This document shows, in pieces, positions 1-4,591 of a stretch of 6,249 nucleotides of DNA (position 1 is its first letter; each line of letters starts with the position of its first letter). The translations under genes and the position numbers were made by a program. The stretch is from an uncultured Alphaproteobacteria bacterium (GTDB lineage Bacteria > Pseudomonadota > Alphaproteobacteria > RF32 > CAG-239). The DNA is taken from positions 1 through 6,249 of the forward strand of contig CALXWF010000089.1 of NCBI GenBank assembly GCA_944392285.1. Reading direction: 5' to 3'. The notes under the pieces were generated by a model. That model was not told the origin of the DNA. It did no database searches and worked only from the letters and a program-made list of their open reading frames with translations.

Positions 1-53
1 GTAAAAACCACCCCTTTGAAAGGATAGAAAGAGCCAAGAAAAAGGACAAGGAA

Positions 54-836
54 ATGAACAAGATTTCGATACTAGGAACAAGCCTCGCATTACTGGTAAG
101 CGGCTGTCATTTAACAGAACAACCACCGGAAGAAAAGTTTGTTAATCCGATCTTTTATGAAAAAATGATTTCCGCTTCACACGCACATTTTGAAGTACAA
201 TTAACTCCGACCAGTATTTATATGTTTTCCAGTGAAAGTTATAAATATAATTACACCTGTAAGCTCATCAACAACCAAATGGATACGGTGAGTTTAGAAT
301 GTTTTAAATACAACTACAAAAATGAAAAAGAAGAAACGCAAGTTTTCACCTATACCCTAAAACCCTGCACAAAAGAAAATCTTTGCTTAGATGAAGGAGG
401 ATGGCTGGTTTATCAAAAGATTAAACCATATAAATATTTTGATGAAACACTTACTTATATCATTCCTTCAAAATCTAAAAATGCTCCAAAAGACAAATTT
501 GTAAACCCATTGTTTTATAAAAAATTATCTCCAATATCGCGAGATTCGAGACCAACCTTTTTGACGCCAACTTCTGTTACGACTATAGATTTATATGGAA
601 AAGAAGACATTGGAAAATGTAAAATGCTTGAAAATACCCCTATGTTTGTGACATTAGATTGTTTGTTTTATCATGAAGAAACTAAAGAAACATATGGTTA
701 TATTGTTCGTTATGTATTACAAGGATGTGATGAGAAAACTAAATATTGTTACGGAGGAACTTGGCGTGTCTTAGAAAATGCATCAGGTAGTGCTATCGGA
801 ACATTTGTTATAGATAAAAAAGATATGGGGCAGTAA
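54..836 (+). CDS. Two-domain Cys-containing lipoprotein, unknown function
   Basis: I do not recognise the family of this 260-residue protein. It has a short charged start, a hydrophobic stretch and a lipobox (V15-S16-G17-C18), so it should be cleaved before Cys18 and lipid-anchored. His19 after the Cys does not suggest inner-membrane retention by the E. coli Lol rule. The mature part is one domain repeated twice, residues 28-121 and 148-241, offset by 120. Both copies share KFVNP(I/L)FY, LTPTS, a CK pair (C69/C189), L(E/D)C (C83/C203), a third Cys (C105/C225), a fourth Cys (C111/C232) and a Trp (W117/W237). Four conserved Cys per copy suggest two disulfides in each domain, which fits a periplasmic or surface site. 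The start is set by AAGGA at 42-46, 7 nt before the ATG. Codons are AT-rich compared with the housekeeping genes to the right. No promoter is visible in the 53 bases upstream. The lysozyme-like gene converges on it, so an inhibitor role is conceivable but unproven. Confidence 0.88.
   Translation: MNKISILGTSLALLVSGCHLTEQPPEEKFVNPIFYEKMISASHAHFEVQLTPTSIYMFSSESYKYNYTCKLINNQMDTVSLECFKYNYKNEKEETQVFTYTLKPCTKENLCLDEGGWLVYQKIKPYKYFDETLTYIIPSKSKNAPKDKFVNPLFYKKLSPISRDSRPTFLTPTSVTTIDLYGKEDIGKCKMLENTPMFVTLDCLFYHEETKETYGYIVRYVLQGCDEKTKYCYGGTWRVLENASGSAIGTFVIDKKDMGQ
135..416 (+). repeat. Internal domain repeat, copy 1 (lipoprotein residues 28-121)
   Basis: First copy of a roughly 94-residue unit. Landmarks are KFVNPIFY at 28-35, LTPTS at 50-54, and cysteines 69, 83, 105 and 111. 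A Gly-Gly-Trp follows at 115-117. The match to copy 2 is clear in protein but weak in DNA, so the duplication is old. Confidence 0.85.
495..776 (+). repeat. Internal domain repeat, copy 2 (lipoprotein residues 148-241)
   Basis: Second copy of the unit. Landmarks are KFVNPLFY at 148-155, LTPTS at 170-174, and cysteines 189, 203, 225 and 232. A Gly-Gly-Thr-Trp follows at 234-237. The spacing from copy 1 is a constant 120 residues, except for one extra residue between the last two cysteines. Confidence 0.85.
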
Positions 837-849
837 GAACTGCCCCTTT
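827..849. terminator. Shared bidirectional terminator between convergent genes
   Basis: GGGGCAGT (827-834) pairs perfectly with ACTGCCCC (839-846) across an AAGA loop. On the plus strand TTT follows. On the minus strand the stem is followed by ATATCTTTTTT. The lipoprotein stop codon (834-836) sits at the stem-loop junction. The minus-strand gene ends at 854, so this one hairpin can serve both convergent transcripts. Confidence 0.8.
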
Positions 850-853
850 GTCG

Positions 854-2107
854 CTACCAAGATTTGATATTTCTTATCTGTTGTTCTGCCCATAAGTTTC
901 GATCTTCTCCAACATCTTTACGATGTATATTATAGATAATACCGTCTTTACCAAACAAATTTTTCTCCGCAATAGCTTTTCTGAGTTTGGGCCAATTTTC
1001 TTGAGATACATTTCCTGTATTAAATTTTACATCTAATAACACATTTTGCAATTCCGGTGGATAAGAAGCAAAATCAGGAAACTCCCTTTGAAGATATTTT
1101 ATATCTTCTGTTATGTGGTTACGGAGCAATCTATCAATTTCATTGGAAGATATTCTTAATTGAGATTTATTACTATAAAAATCAGCTTTATTATTATTTT
1201 TCTCAAGTAATTTTCCTTTTTCATCAACATTTTGTTTTCCCTTTGAAGTTATTTTATCAAAATAATCAAAAGTGGCTCTTTTTTCTTCTTCTGTTGCTGC
1301 ACGCCCATTTACCACCCAATTTATTTTATTAAAAGTATTCCAATCGTCAACATTGGCTCCGGCTCCGGTTGTTTTATTCCATGTTGTATCAATATAGATA
1401 TAGTCTAAAGGTTTTTCCTTATCTTTTATTACTGGAAGCATCCGCTCTATTAACTCTTCATCATCAAAATCTATATTAGGCTTCAAAAGATTTTCTGCAT
1501 CATTGGCAATATTTCTCAAATTATTTTGCGCCAGCTGATAAGAATTGGCCGGCGCCCCGAACATCTCCTCGCGCAGCTTCAAAGGCGAAACAAATTGTTT
1601 TTCTTTTTGTAAAGAATCATTATAAGATTGCACAATTTTCATCCAGTTATCATACATTTTCAAAGCCGAGGCAAGTTCTTCCGGGCTATTCCCCATTCCT
1701 GAGGGCTTCCACAAATCTACATCCGACCAATCATTGGCAAAATAATTCGGCACAGATGGAGAATTCTCCACCGGCCACTGAGTGGCGCCATTTATCTGTG
1801 CCAACGACCATGGAGTAGCCTCGCCCACTTGGCCCCAAGACTTCTGCCCAAAACCTTGGGAAGGAGCGTCCCATCCAAAATCAGCATTAAGATTACCCAT
1901 AAAATTTGTATCCGCCCATGAAGGTATTAAAGACTGCATCGCATTCGTATCATTTGGTACAAATTGCTCTCCAAACCCTTGAGAAATTGGCTGATAGACT
2001 GAAGTATTTTGTCTGCCAAAATCATTATAACCGCCACCAAAAACATCATTTTGATTACCGGAGATATCAAAATCCCACGGCATTTGATAATATTTAAACA
2101 TATTCAT
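854..2107 (-). CDS. Lysozyme-like (GH24-type) protein with disordered N-terminus
   Basis: A 417-residue protein. The C-terminal region (about 218-414) resembles T4-type lysozymes. Glu231, Asp240 and Thr246 have the same spacing (+9, +6) as T4 Glu11, Asp20 and Thr26, in the context YIDTTWNKTTGAGAN. A second block, PELQNVLLDVKFNTG (351-365), matches the family's C-terminal helix, followed by WPKLRKAIAEKN (372-383) and an R/RN pair (396, 403-404). The likely activity is cleavage of peptidoglycan glycan strands. Residues 1-135 are low-complexity and rich in Gly, Asn, Gln, Ser and Trp, with FG motifs near 23, 30, 45, 77 and 86. SQGFG occurs twice (42-46, 83-87). Residues 140-215 look helical and charged. 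There is no signal peptide or membrane segment, so export would need a lysis route, a dedicated system or a phage-like particle. The start at 2107 is chosen because AAGGA lies 8 nt upstream (2116-2120). The frame stays open to a GTG at 2263, but that stretch crosses two hairpins and lacks a ribosome binding site. The enzyme family is inferred from motif spacing. Confidence 0.78.
   Translation of the reverse strand: MNMFKYYQMPWDFDISGNQNDVFGGGYNDFGRQNTSVYQPISQGFGEQFVPNDTNAMQSLIPSWADTNFMGNLNADFGWDAPSQGFGQKSWGQVGEATPWSLAQINGATQWPVENSPSVPNYFANDWSDVDLWKPSGMGNSPEELASALKMYDNWMKIVQSYNDSLQKEKQFVSPLKLREEMFGAPANSYQLAQNNLRNIANDAENLLKPNIDFDDEELIERMLPVIKDKEKPLDYIYIDTTWNKTTGAGANVDDWNTFNKINWVVNGRAATEEEKRATFDYFDKITSKGKQNVDEKGKLLEKNNNKADFYSNKSQLRISSNEIDRLLRNHITEDIKYLQREFPDFASYPPELQNVLLDVKFNTGNVSQENWPKLRKAIAEKNLFGKDGIIYNIHRKDVGEDRNLWAEQQIRNIKSW
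866..1456 (-). other. GH24/T4-lysozyme-like domain
   Basis: Region coding for residues 218-414. Codons for the proposed catalytic residues are Glu231 at 1415-1417, Asp240 at 1388-1390 and Thr246 at 1370-1372. The stretch between the two lobes (about residues 255-330) is Lys/Asn-rich and more divergent. Confidence 0.65.
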
Positions 2108-2141
2108 TGCATAAATCCTTGAAAAAACAAAATTTAAAATA

Positions 2142-2172
2142 AAAAAAGAGCCATGTGCTTCATGACTCTTTT
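2142..2172 (-). terminator. Hairpin plus T-tract in lysozyme leader (hairpin 2)
   Basis: Read on the minus strand, GAGTCATG (2168-2161) pairs with CATGGCTC (2155-2148) across an AAGCA loop. There is one G-U wobble, and flanking A/T pairs extend the stem. A run of seven T and then ATTTT follow. On the plus strand the wobble becomes a C-A mismatch, so the structure favours minus-strand RNA. It looks like an intrinsic terminator lying 35 nt before the lysozyme-like start codon, which suggests attenuation or the end of a short upstream RNA. Confidence 0.65.
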
Positions 2173-2176
2173 CACC

Positions 2177-2223
2177 AAAAAAAATATGATGGAAGCAAGT
2201 GGTTACACTCATTCCCATCATAT
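2177..2223 (-). terminator. Long hairpin plus T-tract in lysozyme leader (hairpin 1)
   Basis: The arms are 2206-2223 and 2184-2201 with a TAAC loop on the minus strand. Nine perfect outer pairs (ATATGATGG/CCATCATAT) lead into a nine-position inner stem with wobbles and one mismatch. The stem runs directly into T residues (2184-2177). It starts almost exactly where transcription would begin from the candidate promoter at 2229-2258. It could be a terminator, a 5' stabilising stem-loop or a sensor arm. Confidence 0.55.
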
Positions 2224-2258
2224 CTGCGATACTACCATATTCTGTCAAGAAATGTCCA
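2220..2258 (-). promoter_or_regulatory. Candidate promoters for the lysozyme-like gene
   Basis: Two overlapping options on the minus strand. One is TGGACA (2258-2253), an 18-nt spacer and TAGTAT (2234-2229). The other is a perfect TTGACA (2248-2243), a 17-nt spacer and a poor -10, AGATAT (2225-2220). The first places the start near 2222, the foot of hairpin 1. Neither is certain. Confidence 0.4.
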
Positions 2259-2268
2259 GACACATTTC
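2249..2268. promoter_or_regulatory. Operator-like inverted repeat
   Basis: A perfect 7-bp inverted repeat, GAAATGT (2249-2255) and ACATTTC (2262-2268), separated by 6 bases. It overlaps the candidate -35 at 2253-2258 and abuts the perfect TTGACA. The size and position suit a dimeric repressor site controlling the lysozyme-like gene. No regulator gene is visible in the window. Confidence 0.45.
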
Positions 2269-2320
2269 AAAAAAATTTATTTCTGGGGATAACTTCTGTC
2301 TAAGCATACAACTCTAACAC

Positions 2321-2343
2321 AAAAAACCACCCACAAGGGGTGG
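2321..2343 (-). terminator. Terminator of the tRNA-Arg gene
   Basis: On the minus strand CCACCC (2343-2338), loop CTTGT and GGGTGG (2332-2327) are followed by six T (2326-2321). It lies 12 nt beyond the CCA end of the tRNA. The plus strand also has T-rich sequence after the stem, so it may work both ways. The rest of 2264-2355 shows no gene. Confidence 0.8.
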
Positions 2344-2355
2344 CTTTTGTTTTTA

Positions 2356-2432
2356 TGGCGTACCCGGAGGGATTCGAACCCACGACCCTCGGCGTCGGAG
2401 GCCGATACTCTATCCAACTGAGCTACGGGTAC
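2356..2432 (-). tRNA. tRNA-Arg (anticodon CCG)
   Basis: A complete 77-nt cloverleaf with encoded CCA. The acceptor arm GTACCCG/CGGGTAC is perfect, with discriminator G73. The D-stem is GCTC/GAGT. The anticodon stem TCGGC/GCCGA holds the loop CTCCGAC, giving anticodon CCG, which reads the Arg codon CGG. The T-arm has the TTCGAAT loop, and its stem GTGGG/CCCTC contains one T-T mismatch. The gene stands at the boundary between the AT-rich accessory half and the housekeeping half, with its 3' end facing the accessory side. Confidence 0.97.
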
Positions 2433-2454
2433 AAGTTTTAACAGAGCTATATCT

Positions 2455-2482
2455 ATAATATTTCTTTGCAAGACTCAAGCAA
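2455..2482 (-). promoter_or_regulatory. Candidate promoter of tRNA-Arg
   Basis: On the minus strand a weak -35, TTGCTT (2482-2477), a 16-nt spacer and a good -10, TATTAT (2460-2455). The -10 ends 22 nt before the mature 5' end of the tRNA, leaving a short leader for RNase P. Nearby AT-rich alternatives exist, so the -35 is uncertain. Confidence 0.4.
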
Positions 2483-2542
2483 AATTTTTGGCTTTTGGCG
2501 CAACATTGACAAAAGAATCAGCCCGCCCGCCGCCTTTGCAAC

Positions 2543-2555
2543 GGCAAAATTTGCC
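2543..2555. promoter_or_regulatory. Palindrome upstream of rpmB
   Basis: GGCAAA and TTTGCC form a perfect 6-bp inverted repeat around a central A. It lies about 30 bp upstream of the rpmB -35. An overlapping GCCAAAA (2553-2559) is the inverse of a tandem heptamer TTTTGGC at 2486-2492 and 2493-2499. Possible protein-binding sites in the tRNA/rpmB divergent gap. Function unknown. Confidence 0.25.
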
Positions 2556-2582
2556 AAAACCCGCGATATTCAAATTTTTCTC

Positions 2583-2611
2583 TTGACTTTTAGAACAATT
2601 ATGTCTATTAA
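2583..2611 (+). promoter_or_regulatory. rpmB promoter
   Basis: TTGACT (2583-2588), a 17-nt spacer and TATTAA (2606-2611), close to the housekeeping sigma consensus. The predicted start near 2618 gives a leader of about 28 nt before the rpmB ATG. Confidence 0.6.
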
Positions 2612-2645
2612 CAAGCAACAAGTTTATTGAGATGAGGAAAATACA

Positions 2646-2936
2646 ATGGCTAAAAAATGTGATATCAGCGGCACCGGCGTCATGAGCGGCAACAATGTCA
2701 GCCATGCAAACAACAGAACACGCCGTCGTTTTCTGCCGAACTTACAGGTAGTTTCTCTGTTGAGTGAAACTCTTGGCAAAATTTTTAAATTAAAAGTCTG
2801 CTCCAAGACTCTGCGTTCAATTGAGCACAACGGCGGTTTGGATGCTTATTTGGAATCCACCTCCAACACCAAGCTCACTGAAGAAGCAAAGAAAATTAAA
2901 AAATCTATTGCCAAAGCAAAAACCAAAAACAAATAA
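2646..2936 (+). CDS. rpmB: 50S ribosomal protein L28
   Basis: A 96-residue structural protein of the large ribosomal subunit. The N-terminus MAKKCDISGTGVMSGNNVSHANN matches the L28 pattern of Cys, Thr/Ser-Gly and a G-x-x-V-S-H/N motif. It is followed by the basic block TRRRFLPNLQ (24-33). LRSIEHNGGLDAYL (56-69) and the Lys-rich tail are typical of the longer alphaproteobacterial form; E. coli L28 is about 78 residues. Only Cys5 and Cys52 are present, so this is not the four-Cys zinc-ribbon variant. GAGGA at 2634-2638, 7 nt before the ATG, sets the start. The gene has its own promoter and a strong terminator, so it appears monocistronic. Confidence 0.96.
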   Translation: MAKKCDISGTGVMSGNNVSHANNRTRRRFLPNLQVVSLLSETLGKIFKLKVCSKTLRSIEHNGGLDAYLESTSNTKLTEEAKKIKKSIAKAKTKNK

Positions 2937-2955
2937 GAAAATCGTCAAGATTTCC

Positions 2956-2984
2956 AAGCCTCTCTGTCAAGAGAGGCTTTTTTT
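2956..2984 (+). terminator. rpmB terminator
   Basis: AAGCCTCTC (2956-2964) pairs perfectly with GAGAGGCTT (2971-2979) across a 6-nt loop, followed by TTTTT (2980-2984). A textbook intrinsic terminator 19 nt after the rpmB stop. Confidence 0.93.
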
Positions 2985-3021
2985 ATCCCCATAATCCCCA
3001 CAATCCACAGGCTGTGTAAAA
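2983..3021 (+). promoter_or_regulatory. Cluster of DnaA-box-like 9-mers
   Basis: Three directly abutting 9-mers, TTATCCCCA (2983-2991), TAATCCCCA (2992-3000) and CAATCCACA (3001-3009), resemble the DnaA box TTATNCACA with one or two mismatches each. A reverse-strand TTTTACACA (3021-3013) follows with one mismatch. A weaker CTAACCACA lies at 3083-3091. The first overlaps the last bases of the rpmB terminator T-tract. The cluster sits 18 bp upstream of the dnaB -35. It may be a DnaA-responsive control site. Confidence 0.4.
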
Positions 3022-3029
3022 ATAAAAAT

Positions 3030-3044
3030 TTAATCTCTTTGTAA
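3030..3044 (+). promoter_or_regulatory. Near-consensus CtrA-type site
   Basis: TTAA (3030-3033), seven bases, then GTAA (3041-3044): seven of eight positions of the alphaproteobacterial CtrA motif TTAA-N7-TTAA. It overlaps the dnaB -35. Such matches are fairly likely by chance in so AT-rich a region. Confidence 0.25.
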
Positions 3045-3067
3045 TTTATAAAAATATTGTTTATAAG
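3039..3067 (+). promoter_or_regulatory. dnaB promoter
   Basis: TTGTAA (3039-3044), a 17-nt spacer and TATAAG (3062-3067), four and five matches to the housekeeping consensus. The predicted start near 3074 gives a leader of about 39 nt. It probably drives the whole dnaB to ygjP-like cluster. Confidence 0.6.
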
Positions 3068-3112
3068 AGAGCATAAATTTCACTAACCACACAAACGGAC
3101 AGATATAGAACT

Positions 3113-4585
3113 ATGGAAATCGATTCCGCCAAACTTCCCCGCAACCTTGAAGCCGAGCAAGCTCTGCTCGGAGCCATTTTGGTCAACAACAAAGCCTTTG
3201 AAAAAGTTTCAGAGTTTTTAAGACCCGAGCATTTTGCCGACAGTGTTCATGCCAAAATTTTTGAGGTCATTGCCAAGCTCATCCAACGCGGCCACGTTGC
3301 CGATGTTATCACGCTGAAAAACTATTTTGAGCAGGAAGGCAGCTTAAACGAAGTCGGCGGCCACAAATATCTGGTTCAATTGGCCGAATGTGCCACACCT
3401 TTAACCAATGCCGAATATTATGCGCAGTTCATTTATGACAAATATCTGCGCCGCGAGCTGATTGCCACCGGCTTTGACATTGTCAACAACGCCTCGGTTG
3501 AAGACCTTGACTCTGATGCCTCTGAGCAAATCGAAACTGCGGAAAAAAGGCTTTTTGACCTTGCCAATCAAGGAGATTCGCGCGGGGGCTTCGTTGACTT
3601 TCCCGAGGCTTTGGCTTCTTCGCTATCCAACATTGAAAAAGCCTATCAAAAAGAAGGCAAGATTTCGGGCCTTCCCTCCGGCTTAGATGATTTAGACCGC
3701 AAAACCGGCGGCTTAAACGATTCTGACCTCATCATCATAGCCGGTCGTCCGGCCATGGGCAAAACCGCTTTGGCCACCAACATTGCCTATAATGTGGCCG
3801 AATATATGTCGCGCGCCAAAGAGCTTGACGCCCACAGCAAAGGCGTGGCTTTTTTCTCTTTGGAAATGTCGGCAGACCAATTGGCAACACGTATTTTATC
3901 AAGCGCGGCAGGCATATCTTCTCACAAAATGCGCAACGGCGATATTGACAACGCCGAGTTCACCCGCATTGCCGCGGCGGTAAGAGAGCTAGAGAGCATT
4001 CCCTTATACATAGACGACACGCCGGGACTCAACATCAACACCATCCGCACCCGCGCCCGCCGTCTTAAGCGCAACAAAGGCTTGGGGCTGATTGTTATTG
4101 ACTATATTCAACTGATTGTCGGCTCCGGCAGTAAAAAGACGGAAGGCAACCGCGTGCAAGAGCTTTCGGAGATTTCGCGCGGCCTAAAGATTTTGGCCAA
4201 AGAGCTTAAAGTTCCGGTCATTGCTTTGTCACAGCTGAACCGCGGTGTTGAACAACGCGATGACAAACGCCCCGTCATGTCAGACTTGCGTGAATCCGGC
4301 TCCATTGAACAAGACGCCGATATTGTCATGTTTGTCTTTCGTGAAAATTATTACATTCAAAATGAGGAACCCAAGCAAAAAGCCGCCGAAACACCGGAAC
4401 ACTTCCAAAAGCGCATTGAAGAATGGCAAGAGCGCCTGCGCCGCACCCAATATATTGGCGAGGTTATCATCGGCAAACAGCGTCACGGCCCGACCGGCAC
4501 GGTTCAACTTTCATGGAACGGCGATTTTGCCCAATTTGGCAATCTGGCCAGAGAAGACTATTTACCTGAGCGCATCGGAGATTAA
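3113..4585 (+). CDS. dnaB: Replicative DNA helicase DnaB
   Basis: A 490-residue hexameric helicase that unwinds DNA at the replication fork in the 5'-3' direction and recruits primase. The N-terminal DnaB domain starts with NLEAEQALLGAIL (11-23) and runs to about 115; a linker follows. The RecA-like C-terminal domain has Walker A GRPAMGKT (211-218), FFSLEMS (247-253), Walker B LIVIDYIQL (326-334) and SQLNR (373-377). It also has DLRESGSIEQDAD (391-403) and the arginine-finger region GKQRHGPTGT (454-463). The length is normal and there is no intein. The start is supported by family alignment; the ribosome binding site is weak (GGA at 3097-3099, 13 nt away). A basic/acidic helical insert at 415-445 is the usual variable region. 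It is first in a tightly packed cluster of four genes. Confidence 0.98.
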   Translation: MEIDSAKLPRNLEAEQALLGAILVNNKAFEKVSEFLRPEHFADSVHAKIFEVIAKLIQRGHVADVITLKNYFEQEGSLNEVGGHKYLVQLAECATPLTNAEYYAQFIYDKYLRRELIATGFDIVNNASVEDLDSDASEQIETAEKRLFDLANQGDSRGGFVDFPEALASSLSNIEKAYQKEGKISGLPSGLDDLDRKTGGLNDSDLIIIAGRPAMGKTALATNIAYNVAEYMSRAKELDAHSKGVAFFSLEMSADQLATRILSSAAGISSHKMRNGDIDNAEFTRIAAAVRELESIPLYIDDTPGLNINTIRTRARRLKRNKGLGLIVIDYIQLIVGSGSKKTEGNRVQELSEISRGLKILAKELKVPVIALSQLNRGVEQRDDKRPVMSDLRESGSIEQDADIVMFVFRENYYIQNEEPKQKAAETPEHFQKRIEEWQERLRRTQYIGEVIIGKQRHGPTGTVQLSWNGDFAQFGNLAREDYLPERIGD

Positions 4586-4591
4586 CCCCGC

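Larger units (their letters stand above)
3017..3082. other. AT-rich stretch upstream of dnaB (unwinding-element-like)
   Basis: Roughly 86 percent A+T by eye over 66 bases, with two related segments, TTGTAATTTATAA (3039-3051) and TTGTTTATAA (3057-3066). It contains the dnaB promoter. Combined with the adjacent DnaA-box-like cluster it has the general layout of an origin unwinding element, but ordinary promoter AT-richness is a sufficient explanation. Confidence 0.3.

Noticed and set aside
3..17. Terminator-like tail at the window edge
   Set aside because: AAAAACCACCC (3-13) matches 2322-2332 in the tRNA terminator, and CCACCCCTTT could be a 3' stem arm. The other arm would be outside the window, so it cannot be called.
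1057..1332. Plus-strand 91-residue Phe/Tyr/Leu-rich frame
   Set aside because: Antisense to the lysozyme-like domain. Its composition is what A-rich coding sequence gives on the opposite strand, and there is no convincing ribosome binding site.
2108..2263. N-terminal extension of the lysozyme-like frame to a GTG at 2263
   Set aside because: No ribosome binding site precedes the GTG or the internal ATGs. The stretch crosses both T-tract hairpins, and a good AAGGA sits 8 nt before the ATG at 2107. The absence of stops seems fortuitous.
2277..2471. Open frame on the minus strand
   Set aside because: It runs through the whole tRNA-Arg gene and its terminator.
2624..2830. Minus-strand frame over rpmB
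   Set aside because: Shadow of a clearly recognised ribosomal protein gene on the plus strand.
2983..3091. Firm call of a chromosomal origin
   Set aside because: The 9-mers are imperfect, the AT-rich part coincides with a normal promoter, and no dnaA, hemE or partition genes are nearby in the window.
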